DNA of 64,000 nucleotides, from positions 562,565 to 626,564 of the forward strand of contig NZ_LMMZ01000001.1 of assembly GCF_001422885.1 (NCBI RefSeq), given 5' to 3'. The position numbers and the translations under genes are program-made. Shown here one piece after another: positions 1-9,203 of this stretch. Each line of letters starts with the position of its first letter. The stretch's first letter is position 1. The stretch comes from Methylobacterium sp. Leaf104 (GTDB lineage: Bacteria > Pseudomonadota > Alphaproteobacteria > Rhizobiales > Beijerinckiaceae). The notes under the pieces were generated by a model. That model made no database searches. It worked only from the letters and a program-made list of their open reading frames with translations, and was not told the DNA's origin.

Positions 1-60
1 ACGACGATCCAGCGACAGGATCATCCCCAATTCCACAAGCCGACGGAAAGTCCTTCGCGG

Positions 61-1071
61 ATGATCAAGCTTCATGGTCCGCAGGGCGCGGTGGAGCCTC
101 AGGCGCAGGCGCCTCGGGCGGCCTACCCGTCGGACGTGGTGTGGATCGATCTGGATGATCCGAGTGCCGAGGAGGCCGAGCGGGTCGAGGCCTGCACCGG
201 CATCCGCGTGCCATCGCGCAAGGCCCTGAGCGAGGTCGAGAATTCGAGCCGGCTGCGGCGGCTGAAGACCGGCTTCTCGCTCTCGACGCCGATGGTGACC
301 TTCGACAAGCTCGACACGCAGCTAAAGCCCCTGGGATTCGTGCTGACCCGGGATCGCCTCGTCACCGTGCGGTTCCACAAGTTGCGCGCCTTCGCAGAGG
401 TGAAGAAGCGCATCGACGCCGGCGACGGGCCTGGCACCACCTCCACCGAGATCTTCCTCCTCCTGATGGAGGAGCTCGTCGACAGCCTGGCGGATTCTCT
501 GGAGGACATGGGCGCCGACCTCGACGAGCTCTCGACGCGGATCTTCGATTTCGATGTCCGCAGCGGTGCGCCCGCCGGAGACACCAAGCTCCGAAACCAG
601 ACGCCGCGCCGTCGCGATCTGGCTCTGCGCCGGATCCTGCGCGGCATCGGGCGGCGCGGAAAGACTCTCGGCAAGATCCGCTCGAGCCTCCTCGGTCTCG
701 AACGGATCTTGCCCTTTGTGGCCAACGAGTGCGAGCACATCCTCGGCGAGGAGCAGGTCCCGCGCTTCGAGGCCGTGCGGCGCGACATCGCCTCTCTCGA
801 CGAGTTCGAGATCCGGCTCTCGGAGAACGTGCAGTTCCTCCTCGACGCGACCCTCGGCCTGATCAGCATCGAGCAGAACAACACCTTCCGCGTGCTCACC
901 GTGGCATCCGTGGTCGGCATCCCGCCGACCCTGATCGCCTCCATGTACGGCATGAACTTCAAGCACATGCCCGAGCTGGAATGGGCCTACGGCTATCCCT
1001 ACGGTCTCGGCCTGATCCTGGTGAGCGCCATCATTCCGATCGTTTTCTTCCGCATCCGGGGCTGGTTGTGA
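61..1071 (+). CDS. CorA/ZntB-family divalent metal transporter
   Basis: A 336-residue protein of the CorA family of inner-membrane divalent cation channels (Mg2+, or Zn2+ for the ZntB branch). It has a long charged cytoplasmic N-terminal domain and two C-terminal membrane helices at about 275-295 and 313-332. Between them is the family signature YGMN (residues 296-299) at the pore mouth. Sequence after GMN is FKHMPELEWAYG, close to the EMPEL-type loop of the family. The ATG has GGAAAG about 10 bases upstream. A basic stretch around residues 180-205 is longer than in short CorA proteins. Substrate (Mg, Co, Zn, export or import) cannot be decided from sequence. Family assignment is firm. Confidence 0.9.
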   Translation: MIKLHGPQGAVEPQAQAPRAAYPSDVVWIDLDDPSAEEAERVEACTGIRVPSRKALSEVENSSRLRRLKTGFSLSTPMVTFDKLDTQLKPLGFVLTRDRLVTVRFHKLRAFAEVKKRIDAGDGPGTTSTEIFLLLMEELVDSLADSLEDMGADLDELSTRIFDFDVRSGAPAGDTKLRNQTPRRRDLALRRILRGIGRRGKTLGKIRSSLLGLERILPFVANECEHILGEEQVPRFEAVRRDIASLDEFEIRLSENVQFLLDATLGLISIEQNNTFRVLTVASVVGIPPTLIASMYGMNFKHMPELEWAYGYPYGLGLILVSAIIPIVFFRIRGWL

Positions 1072-1161
1072 CCGGTTGACGGAATGTTTGCTCGCGCGCG
1101 CTAGAGCCTTGCGCGGCGATGCCCCCCCTCAGCCGGCATTCGAGGATGACCCGTCCGCGCC

Positions 1162-2616
1162 ATGGCCGTGATCGCTGCCTTCGTCCTCAATGCCGGCCTG
1201 AACTTCATCCTCGGCCTTCTCATCGCCAAGCTGCTGGGTCCTGCGGATTTCGGCCTGTTCGCCCTCGCGACGGCCGGCGCCATCGTGGCCAACACCGTCC
1301 TGTTCGAGTGGCTGCGCCTCTCGGCGACGCGGTTCTACTCGGCGCGGGTTCGCCTCGACGAGCCCTGGATCCGGCAAGGCCTCGACCGTGCCTACGCGGT
1401 CCTAGCGCTGGCGCTCTTCGCCGCGGCCGTGATCTGCGCCGGCCTGGGGCTGACGATCGAGCCCAGTGCCGGGAGCCGCCTCGCGATCACGGCGGGCGCG
1501 GCGGTGGCCGCCCTCGGCATCGGAGTGTTCGACTACCATGCCGCGCTCGCCCGCGCCCGCTTCGACGGCGGGCTCTACTTCAACCTCGTGGCGGTCAAGA
1601 ACGGCCTCGCCTTCGTGCTGATGGCGGGCGCCGCCTGGTTCTTTCCCCAGCCGGTCTGGGTGCTGACGGCGGCGGGCGTCAGCCAAGCCCTCGCCATCTT
1701 GCTCCTGCACCGCCCGCTGCGCGATCCCGTCGCCCCGCGGGTACGCCTGAAGCTGCGTGAAGCTTGGCGCCTCTTCGTCGCCTACGGCCTGCCACTCATC
1801 GCCGCCAACGCGATCTATCAACTGATGCCGTTTCTGAACCGGGGCAGCATCGCCGCCCATGCGGGGCTTGCCGAGGCCGGCTATTTCGCCCTCGCCGCCG
1901 ACGTGACGACGCGGAGCATCGGCACCCTCGGGACCGCCCTCGACCTGCTGCTGTTCCAGCTCGCGGTCCGGGTCGAGGAGGAGGAGGGCCGTGCGGCCGC
2001 CGAGCGCCAGGTCGGGCTCAACATCGGCGTCGTGGTCGCGCTGCTGCTGCCCTGCGCGGTTGGGTTCTGGGCGGTCCTCCCGGCTCTCGAGGCCCTGGTG
2101 GTGCCGGAGGCCTATCGCGGCCCCTTCGCCGCCTATGCGGGGCTGATGGTCCCGGGCTTCTTCTGCCTGGCGATGATGAATTTCGCGCTCAACCCGATCT
2201 TCCAGATCCGGCGCCGGACCCGCCCGGTGATCGCCGCCGCCCTGGTCGGGCTCGGCCTTAACGCGCTCGGCCTGTGGATCCTGCCGCCCCGGCTCGGACC
2301 CGAGGGCGTCGCGATCGCGCAGACCCTCGGGCTCGCCGCCGCCACCCTGCTCCTCGCTTGGCGCGCCTTGACCGGACCCGACCGCCTGCGACTGCCATGG
2401 TGGGAGATCCTGGCGGCCTGCACCGCCTGTTTGGCGATGGCGCTCTGCCTCCTGCCCCTGCGCCACATCGAACCGGCCCGGGTCCTGATGATCGGTGTGC
2501 CCCTCGGCATCGTGATCTACGGCGCGCTGGTCTGGCTCTTCGACATCGCGGGCCTGCGGGGGCACGTGGAAGCCCGCTTCGCCCGACCTCCGGCGGAAGC
2601 GGCGCCCGCCGAATAG
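1162..2616 (+). CDS. Polysaccharide flippase (MOP/Wzx-like)
   Basis: A 484-residue polytopic membrane protein with about 12-14 hydrophobic helices. The N-terminus opens directly with a helix followed by the LLGPADFGLFALA segment typical of Wzx/RfbX oligosaccharide flippases, which move undecaprenyl-linked glycans across the inner membrane. The charged loop around residues 190-210 and a second half repeating the helix pattern fit the MOP superfamily. No glycosyltransferases lie beside it, so its substrate is unknown. The ATG lacks a close ribosome site (GAGGA lies about 17 bases upstream), so the true start could differ slightly. It sits 90 bp after the CorA gene on the same strand. Confidence 0.8.
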   Translation: MAVIAAFVLNAGLNFILGLLIAKLLGPADFGLFALATAGAIVANTVLFEWLRLSATRFYSARVRLDEPWIRQGLDRAYAVLALALFAAAVICAGLGLTIEPSAGSRLAITAGAAVAALGIGVFDYHAALARARFDGGLYFNLVAVKNGLAFVLMAGAAWFFPQPVWVLTAAGVSQALAILLLHRPLRDPVAPRVRLKLREAWRLFVAYGLPLIAANAIYQLMPFLNRGSIAAHAGLAEAGYFALAADVTTRSIGTLGTALDLLLFQLAVRVEEEEGRAAAERQVGLNIGVVVALLLPCAVGFWAVLPALEALVVPEAYRGPFAAYAGLMVPGFFCLAMMNFALNPIFQIRRRTRPVIAAALVGLGLNALGLWILPPRLGPEGVAIAQTLGLAAATLLLAWRALTGPDRLRLPWWEILAACTACLAMALCLLPLRHIEPARVLMIGVPLGIVIYGALVWLFDIAGLRGHVEARFARPPAEAAPAE

Positions 2617-2717
2617 CCGGTCCGCACCGGATGCCATCGCGGCGAAGGTCCTCTAAGGTGACAGCGTAGGAACAGGATCGAGGGCGCCGCAGAGCGCCCC
2701 GGATCGGGCAGGAAACG

Positions 2718-3905
2718 ATGCGTGCATATGAGCCTCACGACGAGGGCGCGGCGGCCGAGATCGTCCGCGCGGCGGCTTCGAGTTCCGAGCGGCTGCGGCT
2801 CGTCGGCGGTGCGACCAAGAGCGGGATCGGCCGGCCGGCCCAGGACGAGGCCACCCTCTCCAGCGCCGGTCTGACCGGAATCACCCTCTACGAGCCGGCC
2901 GAGATGGTCGTCGCCGCCCGTGCCGGCACGCCCCTGGCCGAGGTTCAGGCGCTGCTCGCCGCGCGCGGCCAGATGCTCCCTTTCGAGCCGATGGACCATC
3001 GTCCCCTCTTGGGGAGTACCGGCGAGCCGACCTTCGGTGCCGTGGCGGCCGCCAACAATTCCGGGCCGCGCCGGATCAATGCGGGTGCCGCCCGCGACAG
3101 CCTGATCGGCGTACGCTTCATCAACGGGCGCGGCGAGGCGATCAAATCGGGCGGCCGGGTGATGAAGAACGTCACCGGCCTCGACTTGGTAAAGCTGATG
3201 GCCGGCTCCTGGGGCACCCTCGGTCTCCTGACGGAAGTGACCTTCAAGGTGCTGCCCGTTCAGGAGCGGGTCGCGACCCTCGCCTTTCCAGACCTCGACG
3301 ATGTCCGCGCCGTCGCGGCCCTGAGCGCGGCCCTCGGCTCGCCCTTCGAACTCACAGGGGCCGCGCACCTGCCCGCCGGCATCAAGGGCGGGCCCGCTCG
3401 GACGCTGATGCGGATCGAGGGTTTTTCGGAGTCGATCGATTATCGGCTCGGCGAATTGCGCCGCCTGCTCAAGCGCTTCGGCCAGCCCGAGATCATCGAG
3501 GGCGAGGCCGGGATCGCCCTCTGGGCGCGGATTCGCGACGCTGCCGCCTTCGCCGCGCCGCGCGATGCCGCAATCTGGCGGATTTCCACGGCGCCGACCC
3601 GCGGACCCGCCGTCACGGCCGCGATCGGTGCGCAGCGCGAGGCCCGCTGGTTCTACGATTGGGGTGGCGGCCTGATCTGGCTCGCGACCGATGTGGCCGG
3701 CGATGCCGGCGCGGAAGCGGTCCGGGCGGCGGTTCGGGCGGAGGGCGGACACGCCACCCTGGTGCGGGCGCCCGATGCCGTCCGCGCCGCAGTGCCGGTC
3801 TTCGAGCCGCTTTCGGAGCCTCTGATGCGGATCACCGCCGGGATCAAGGCGGCGCATGATCCCCATGGCCTGTTCAATCCGGGGCGAATGTACGCCGGCC
3901 TCTGA
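2718..3905 (+). CDS. glcE: Glycolate oxidase FAD-binding subunit GlcE
   Basis: A 395-residue GlcE homologue, one of three subunits (GlcD, GlcE, GlcF) of membrane-associated glycolate oxidase, which converts glycolate to glyoxylate. The N-terminal FAD-binding PCMH domain covers roughly residues 1-180. It shows GGATKSGIGRP at 30-40 and the AANNSGPRRINAG segment at 111-123. The C-terminus carries the usual short HDPHGLFNPGRMY tail of FAD-linked oxidases. The ATG has AGGAAA 4-9 bases upstream. glcF follows 163 bp later on the same strand. The upstream gene is a flippase rather than glcD, so the catalytic GlcD must be encoded elsewhere or beyond the window. Confidence 0.93.
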   Translation: MRAYEPHDEGAAAEIVRAAASSSERLRLVGGATKSGIGRPAQDEATLSSAGLTGITLYEPAEMVVAARAGTPLAEVQALLAARGQMLPFEPMDHRPLLGSTGEPTFGAVAAANNSGPRRINAGAARDSLIGVRFINGRGEAIKSGGRVMKNVTGLDLVKLMAGSWGTLGLLTEVTFKVLPVQERVATLAFPDLDDVRAVAALSAALGSPFELTGAAHLPAGIKGGPARTLMRIEGFSESIDYRLGELRRLLKRFGQPEIIEGEAGIALWARIRDAAAFAAPRDAAIWRISTAPTRGPAVTAAIGAQREARWFYDWGGGLIWLATDVAGDAGAEAVRAAVRAEGGHATLVRAPDAVRAAVPVFEPLSEPLMRITAGIKAAHDPHGLFNPGRMYAGL

Positions 3906-4068
3906 GCTGGGGCCTGTGCGGGGCGAGGTCGCGGCGGGGGTGCTGTTCGGAGCGATTCCAAGGCTCGGCAACCGGCACGAGACGCTCTAAACAGAGGACG
4001 CCAAGAACGACGATGCCGACACGGGCCGGACCCGATGGACGGCACGAGGGTGGACCCGAGGACACGCC

Positions 4069-5451
4069 GTGCAGACCAATTTCAGCCTGACGCAGCTTGC
4101 GGACCCGGCCATGGCGGCGTCCGAGAAGATCCTGCGGACCTGCGTCCATTGCGGGTTCTGCACCGCGACCTGCCCGACCTACCTGCTCCTGGGCGATGAA
4201 CTCGACTCCCCCCGCGGGCGGATCTACCTGATCAAGGACATGCTGGAAGGTGGAAAGCCGGCGGTGCCGGAGGTGGTCAAGCATGTCGACCGCTGCCTCT
4301 CGTGCCTGTCCTGCATGACGACTTGCCCCTCGGGGGTGCATTACATGCACCTCGTCGACCATGCCCGGACGCATATCGAGGAAACCTATCGGCGTCCCTT
4401 GAGCGACCGCCTGCTCCGCAGCGTGCTGGCCTTCGTGCTGCCCTACCCGAACCGCTTCCGGCTGGCGCTCCTGGGCGCGAAGGTCGGCGCTCCGTTCCGG
4501 CCCCTGGTGGCGCGCCTGCCGCGGGTGGGAAATCGCCTCGCAGCCATGCTCGACCTCGCCCCGGCCCACCTGCCGAACCGCAACCCGACCGACCGGCCGG
4601 GCACCTTCCCGGCCGAGACGCGGGCCCTGGAAGCGAGCGCGGCGTTGCATGGGTATACCGCACCGTCGCGTCGAGGTCGCGTGGCCCTGCTGCGCGGTTG
4701 CGCCCAGAGCGTGCTGCGTCCCGATTTCAACGAGGCGGCGATCCGCCTCCTCACCCGGCACGGGGTCGAGGTGGTCCAGGCCCGGGGGGAGGGCTGCTGC
4801 GGCGCGCTCACCCACCACATGGGCAAGGCGGATTCGTCGCATGCCCAGGCGCAAAGGACCATTGACGCCTGGATCGCCGAGATGGACGGCGCCGGCCTCG
4901 ACGCGATCCTCGTCACCGCCTCCGGCTGCGGCACGACGATCAAGGATTACGGCTTCATGTTCCGCGAGGACCCGGCCTATGCGGAGAAGGCGAAGCGGGT
5001 GTCGGCCATCGCAAAGGACGTCACCGAGTACATGGCCACGATCGGCCTGATGCCGCCGATCGTCGAGACCGACCTGGTGGTCGCCTACCATTCCGCCTGC
5101 TCGATGCAGCACGGCCAGGGCATCCGCACCGAGCCGAAGAATCTCCTGAAGACAGCCGGCTTCACCGTGAAGGACGTGCCCGAGGGCCATATCTGCTGCG
5201 GCTCGGCCGGCACCTACAACATCCTCCAGCCCGAGATCGCCAACCGCCTGCGCGAGCGGAAGGTGGCCAACATCGAGCGGATGCGCCCCGACGTCATCGC
5301 CACCGGCAACATCGGCTGCGCAACCCAGATCGGGAAGGGCACCGCGATCCCGATCGTGCACACGGCGGAGCTGCTGGACTGGGCGACGGGCGGCCCGAAG
5401 CCGGCGGTCCTGGAGGGGCTGCCGGCGCGGACGATGCTGGCGGCGGAGTAG
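4069..5451 (+). CDS. glcF: Glycolate oxidase iron-sulfur subunit GlcF
   Basis: A 460-residue GlcF. Two N-terminal 4Fe-4S ferredoxin motifs are complete: C25-x2-C28-x2-C31-x3-C35 and C76-x2-C79-x2-C82-x3-C86. Two CCG domains follow, with GEGCCGALTHHMGK near residue 242 and EGHICCGSAGTYN near residue 375. It passes electrons from the flavin subunits to the quinone pool at the membrane. The GTG start is preceded by GAGGA seven bases upstream and gives MQTNFSL, matching the N-terminus of known GlcF proteins. Glyoxylate produced here could feed the serine or ethylmalonyl-CoA cycles of a methylotroph. It ends only 7 bp from the convergent hydrolase gene. Confidence 0.95.
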   Translation: MQTNFSLTQLADPAMAASEKILRTCVHCGFCTATCPTYLLLGDELDSPRGRIYLIKDMLEGGKPAVPEVVKHVDRCLSCLSCMTTCPSGVHYMHLVDHARTHIEETYRRPLSDRLLRSVLAFVLPYPNRFRLALLGAKVGAPFRPLVARLPRVGNRLAAMLDLAPAHLPNRNPTDRPGTFPAETRALEASAALHGYTAPSRRGRVALLRGCAQSVLRPDFNEAAIRLLTRHGVEVVQARGEGCCGALTHHMGKADSSHAQAQRTIDAWIAEMDGAGLDAILVTASGCGTTIKDYGFMFREDPAYAEKAKRVSAIAKDVTEYMATIGLMPPIVETDLVVAYHSACSMQHGQGIRTEPKNLLKTAGFTVKDVPEGHICCGSAGTYNILQPEIANRLRERKVANIERMRPDVIATGNIGCATQIGKGTAIPIVHTAELLDWATGGPKPAVLEGLPARTMLAAE

Positions 5452-5458
5452 GGGCGCG

Positions 5459-6433
5459 TCAGCGCCGGGGCCGGTCCGCCATCGGGAGCCAGCGGTATCC
5501 GAGCCCGTCGCGGACGACATGTCCCAGCGACGGGAAGGCGGTATGGTAGCCGGCGACGAGGACGCGATCGGTGGCGGCCATGTCGTAGATCGTCCGACGG
5601 GTCGCGGCGCCGGCCGCCTTGTCCATGTCGAAGAGGGCGTGCCAGTCGGGCCGGGCCAGCGAGGCGACCTCGTGGTGGGCGCAGTCGCCCCAGACCAGCA
5701 GGCGCTGGCCCTCGCTCTCCAGGTGGAAGGCGAGGTGGCCCGGCGTGTGGCCGAAGGCCGCCAGGGCGTCGATGCCCGGCACCACGGTCTGGCCCGGCGC
5801 CACGAGGCGGAGGCGGTCAGCCAAGGGAGCGAGGTGGCTGCGGAAGACGCGGGCCGACCGGTACGCGTTGCCGTCCGGCGGCGCGGCGAGGCGGTCGTCG
5901 CTGGACCAGAAGGCGAATTCGGCCGCACCCAGAACGATTTCGGCCCGCGGAAACAGCGGCGTCCCGTTCTCCAGCAGGCCGCCGATGTGATCGGTGTGGC
6001 AATGGGTCAGGACCACGAGGTCGATCTCGTCCGGCGACAGGCCGGCCTGTCGCAGGCGGTGCGCCAAAAGCCCGCCGGCCGGGGGCGTCACGAAGCCGAC
6101 CGCGCCGTTGCCGGTGTCGAACAGAACGGTCTCCCGCCCGGTCCTGACGAGGAGGGGCGTGAAGCCGGGCGTGAAGCGATCCGGCGGGAGGCCGTTCGCC
6201 CGCATCAGCGCCGCGACCTCCGCCCTCGGCCGATCCTCGCCGACGATCGGCCAGGGGCCGTCGATGGCGGCATCGGCGTCGCTCAGGGCGGTGACGGTGA
6301 AGGCGCCGAGGCGGATCTCCCGAAGCCCCGCGGGCGCGGGCGTCGCCAGGGCGGCACGGGGCAGGGCGGCGCGCGACAGGGCGAGGCCCGCGGCCAGGGC
6401 CGCGGTGAGGTGGCGGCGGGTGAGTTCGGTCAT
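5459..6433 (-). CDS. Exported metallo-beta-lactamase-fold hydrolase
   Basis: A 324-residue MBL-fold metallohydrolase. The dinuclear metal signature is H144-C-H146-T-D148-H149 in LTHCHTDHIGG. It is followed by GHTPGHLAFH and GDCAHHEV, which supply further His and Asp ligands, and by a late YHTAFPSLGH His. The N-terminus TRRHLTAALAAGLALS is a plausible Tat signal, suggesting export of the folded enzyme. AHL lactonases, arylsulfatase-like and other lactonase enzymes share this layout, so the substrate is open. The gene diverges from an AraC-type regulator with 88 bp between the starts, which probably controls it. Confidence 0.85.
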   Translation of the reverse strand: MTELTRRHLTAALAAGLALSRAALPRAALATPAPAGLREIRLGAFTVTALSDADAAIDGPWPIVGEDRPRAEVAALMRANGLPPDRFTPGFTPLLVRTGRETVLFDTGNGAVGFVTPPAGGLLAHRLRQAGLSPDEIDLVVLTHCHTDHIGGLLENGTPLFPRAEIVLGAAEFAFWSSDDRLAAPPDGNAYRSARVFRSHLAPLADRLRLVAPGQTVVPGIDALAAFGHTPGHLAFHLESEGQRLLVWGDCAHHEVASLARPDWHALFDMDKAAGAATRRTIYDMAATDRVLVAGYHTAFPSLGHVVRDGLGYRWLPMADRPRR

Positions 6434-6521
6434 CGCGAGGGATTTCCCGGCAGCTCCGGTTCCGTCAGGATGGTCGCGGGACCGGTCGCGGACGGTCTAT
6501 CGCGGCGGGAGGGCGGCCAGC

Positions 6522-7358
6522 TTGTACGAACGTGCTGCGCCCGCCGATGCGTCGTCCGCTCCGATCTGGCACGTTGCGGGCGGCCACACGCTCTTTGCCG
6601 GGCCGCTCGCCTACAATGCGAGCCATCAGCACGGTGCGCCGGTCTACCTCGCCGGCCTCTACGGCGCCTTCCGTATCCGGTTCGCGGGCGGGGACTGGAT
6701 CACCTGCCGCAACGCCTTCATCCCGGCCGGCGTTCTGCACGAGCTCGATTGCGGGGGTGATCCCCTCGGCGTCCTCTACCGCGAGCCCGAGGCCGGACCC
6801 CGGGCGCTGACCGGGCTGATGGGGCCGGCCGACCCGGTCGGAGGCGCCCTCGTGGGCCGGAGCGGCGAGGTCGAGGCCCTGCGCGCGCTCTTCGAGCGGC
6901 CCGATGCCTGCGACTGGGCCGGCGCGGCCGTCGTCGATCTCACCGCCTTCGCGGCGCGCCGGAGCGACCGGCCGATCGATGCCCGGATCGCCCGGATCCT
7001 CGTCGACCTGCGCGCCTGCCAGGAGGCCCGGATGAGCGCGGGCCGGCTCGCCGCCGCGGCCGGGCTGTCGTCCTCGCGGATGCAGCACCTGTTCAGCGCG
7101 GCGGTGGGAGTCCCGTTCCGGCGCTATCGCGGCTGGCTGCGCATGCGCCGCGCCATCGCGGCGGTCGTGGAGGGCGCCACCTTCACCGGAGCCGCGCACG
7201 CGGCGGCCTTCGCCGACCAGGCCCACTTCGCCAACGCCTTCCGCCGGACCTTCGGCGCGCCTGCCTCGCGCAGCCTCCAGGACATCCGCCGGCCGACGCC
7301 GCGGGCGTCAGGCCGGGGCGCGCACGCTCGCCAGCACGAACACCCGCAGGGCGGATGA
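6522..7358 (+). CDS. AraC-family transcriptional regulator
   Basis: A 278-residue regulator with an N-terminal cupin-like sensing domain (HQHGAPVYLAGLYGAFRI, about residues 27-45) and a C-terminal double helix-turn-helix with the AraC pattern FADQAHFANAFRRTFGAPAS. No ATG or GTG fits the conserved N-terminus. The TTG at 6522 has GGGAGG about 10 bases upstream and is my chosen start, giving LYERAAPADASS. It is divergent from the MBL hydrolase gene, the usual layout of a regulator and its target. Its last 51 bp overlap, on the opposite strand, the 3' end of the small RHH gene. Confidence 0.82.
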   Translation: MYERAAPADASSAPIWHVAGGHTLFAGPLAYNASHQHGAPVYLAGLYGAFRIRFAGGDWITCRNAFIPAGVLHELDCGGDPLGVLYREPEAGPRALTGLMGPADPVGGALVGRSGEVEALRALFERPDACDWAGAAVVDLTAFAARRSDRPIDARIARILVDLRACQEARMSAGRLAAAAGLSSSRMQHLFSAAVGVPFRRYRGWLRMRRAIAAVVEGATFTGAAHAAAFADQAHFANAFRRTFGAPASRSLQDIRRPTPRASGRGAHARQHEHPQGG

Positions 7359-7526
7359 GAGGTTCTGGCCCTCCCGTCCGGCATCGATGGCGCCGATCAG
7401 GGCCTGGACGGACTGGCCGCGCGCCGCCGCGATCTCGCGCAGAGCCTCCCAGAACGGGTCCTCCAGGGACACGCTGGTGCGGTGGCCCGCGATCATCACG
7501 GAGCGCTTGGTGACGCCGGTGGTCAT
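7308..7526 (-). CDS. Ribbon-helix-helix domain small protein
   Basis: A 72-residue protein with one ribbon-helix-helix fold. A beta strand SVMIAGHRTSVSLED leads into two helices (FWEALREIAAARGQ and SVQALIGAIDAGR). Small RHH proteins of this type sit downstream of fumC and a DUF4169 gene in many Hyphomicrobiales, the order seen here. Presumably it binds DNA as a dimer; the target is unknown. The 3' end overlaps the AraC gene on the other strand by 51 bp. A 55-bp hairpin repeat separates it from the DUF4169 gene. Confidence 0.8.
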   Translation of the reverse strand: MTTGVTKRSVMIAGHRTSVSLEDPFWEALREIAAARGQSVQALIGAIDAGREGQNLSSALRVFVLASVRAPA

Positions 7527-7538
7527 CGCAGATCCCGG

Positions 7539-7593
7539 CCCTCTCCCGAAGACGGGGGAGGTGGATGCGCGCCCGCCATCGCCCTCACCCCTC
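7539..7593. repeat. Partial copy of CCCTCTCCCG hairpin repeat
   Basis: Between the RHH and DUF4169 genes lies a short stem, CTCTCCCG-AAGA-CGGGGGAG, followed by a tract ending GCCCTCACCCC. The arrangement matches the right half of the larger inverted repeat at 31012-31135, with the same CCCTCTCCCG core and CCTCACCC end. I read it as a truncated, diverged copy. It overlaps the last codons of the DUF4169 gene. Confidence 0.5.
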
Positions 7594-7776
7594 CGAATCC
7601 GGCCCCACCAGCTTGTGGCCCTCGTGGCGCGAGACCTCGATCGCCTTCTTGGCCTCGGCCAGGGTCCGGGCCTTCTTCGGGCGGCCGAAGGCGACGCGGT
7701 TGTCCGCCGCCTTCGCCTCCTTCTCCACCCGCGCCCGGTCCTTGCGGGCCTGGCGCAGGTTGATGATCTCCGCCAT
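7585..7776 (-). CDS. DUF4169 family small protein
   Basis: A 63-residue, highly charged protein, MAEIINLRQARKDRARVEKE at the start and ending EVSRHEGHKLVGPDSEG. This is the DUF4169 pattern: a conserved EIINLRQARK start, a basic middle and the FGRPK segment. Function is unknown. It starts 14 bp after fumC stops and is surely co-transcribed with it, followed by the RHH gene. The fumC-DUF4169-RHH trio recurs in related bacteria, hinting at a shared but undefined role. The C-terminus runs into a repeat element. Confidence 0.85.
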   Translation of the reverse strand: MAEIINLRQARKDRARVEKEAKAADNRVAFGRPKKARTLAEAKKAIEVSRHEGHKLVGPDSEG

Positions 7777-7790
7777 GCCGGTCGGCTCCC

Positions 7791-9203
7791 TCACTCGGCG
7801 CTGGGCGCCAGCATCGTCTCGGGGCGCACCACGCGCTCGAACTCCTCGGCCGTGACGTAGCCGAGGCGCAGGGCCTCCTCCTTGAGGGTGGTGCCGTTCT
7901 TGTGCGCGGTCTTGGCGATCTCGGCGGCCTTGTCGTAGCCGATCGAGGGCGCGAGCGCGGTCACCAGCATGAGCGAGCGGCTCATCAGGTCGGCGATCTT
8001 GTCCTCGTTGGCCTTGATGCCGACGACGCAATTGTCGGTGAAGCTCACGGCCGCGTCGGCGAGGATGCGGATCGACTGCAGCACCGCGTTGGCGATCACC
8101 GGCTTGAACACGTTCAGCTCGAAATTGCCCTGGCTGCCGGCGAAGCTCACGGTGGTGCCGTTGCCGATCACCTGGGCGCAGACCATCGTCAGGGCCTCGC
8201 ACTGGGTCGGGTTGACCTTGCCCGGCATGATCGACGAGCCCGGCTCGTTCTCCGGCAGCGAGAGCTCGCCGAGGCCCGAGCGCGGTCCCGAGCCGAGGAA
8301 GCGGATGTCCTGGGCGATCTTGAACAGGCCCGAGGCCAGGGCCGTCAGGGCGCCCTGCGTGAACACCAGGGCGTCGTGGGTCGCCAGCGCCTCGAACTTG
8401 TTGGCGGCCGAGGTGAAGGGCAGGCCCGTCAGCTCCGCGACCTTGGCGGCGAACTTCTCCGCGAATTCGGGATGGGCGTTGAGGCCGGTGCCCACCGCCG
8501 TACCGCCCTGGGCGAGCGCCAGCACGCCCGGTAGGGTCGCCTTCACGCGCTCGGTGCCGAGCGCCACCTGGGCGACGTAGCCCGAAAACTCCTGGCCCAG
8601 CGAGACCGGGGTCGCGTCCTGCAGGTGGGTGCGGCCGATCTTCACGATGGAGGCGAACGACTCGGACTTGGCCTGGAGCGCGTCCTGCAGGTGCTTGAGG
8701 GCCGGCAGCAGCCGGTCGTTGATCTCGCGCGAGACCGCGATGTGCATCGCGGTGGGGAACACGTCGTTGGAGGATTGCCCGCGATTGACGTGGTCGTTGG
8801 GGTGGACCGGCGACTTGCCGCCGCGCTTGCCGCCCAGCAACTCGTTGGCGAGGCTGGCGATCACCTCGTTGGCGTTCATGTTCGACTGGGTGCCGGAGCC
8901 CGTCTGCCAGACCACCAGGGGAAATTCCTGATCGTGCTCGCCGGAGACCACCTCGGCCGCGGAGGCCGCCACGGCCTGGGCCACCTTCGGGTCGAGGGCG
9001 CCGAGATCCTGGTTCACCAGGGCGGCGGCCTGCTTGACCATGCCCAGCGCGTGGACCAGGGGCGCCGGCATCCGCTCCGTGCCGATCTTGAAGTTCTGGA
9101 TCGAGCGCTGCGTCTGCGCGCCCCAGTAGCGATGCGCCGGGACCTCGATCGGGCCGAAGGTGTCGGACTCGGTGCGGGTGGCGGGCGTCTCGGTGGGCGA
9201 CAT
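7791..9203 (-). CDS. fumC: Fumarate hydratase class II
   Basis: A 470-residue iron-free class II fumarase, interconverting fumarate and malate in the TCA cycle in the cytosol. The superfamily signature [11 protein letters not shown] is at residues 322-332. The active-site segments GSGTQSNMN (102-110), [11 protein letters not shown] (144-154) and [16 protein letters not shown] (190-205) are intact. Length is normal for FumC (about 465). It is the first gene of a minus-strand group with DUF4169 and RHH genes and diverges from the P450 gene. In methylotrophs, fumarase also links the ethylmalonyl-CoA and serine cycles. Confidence 0.97.
   Translation of the reverse strand: MSPTETPATRTESDTFGPIEVPAHRYWGAQTQRSIQNFKIGTERMPAPLVHALGMVKQAAALVNQDLGALDPKVAQAVAASAAEVVSGEHDQEFPLVVWQTGSGTQSNMNANEVIASLANELLGGKRGGKSPVHPNDHVNRGQSSNDVFPTAMHIAVSREINDRLLPALKHLQDALQAKSESFASIVKIGRTHLQDATPVSLGQEFSGYVAQVALGTERVKATLPGVLALAQGGTAVGTGLNAHPEFAEKFAAKVAELTGLPFTSAANKFEALATHDALVFTQGALTALASGLFKIAQDIRFLGSGPRSGLGELSLPENEPGSSIMPGKVNPTQCEALTMVCAQVIGNGTTVSFAGSQGNFELNVFKPVIANAVLQSIRILADAAVSFTDNCVVGIKANEDKIADLMSRSLMLVTALAPSIGYDKAAEIAKTAHKNGTTLKEEALRLGYVTAEEFERVVRPETMLAPSAE

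Noticed and set aside
61..1079. Several long overlapping reading frames on both strands across the CorA gene
   Set aside because: They are rich in Arg, Ser and Ala and lack any domain pattern; high G+C keeps shadow frames open. The CorA frame alone has the GMN signature.
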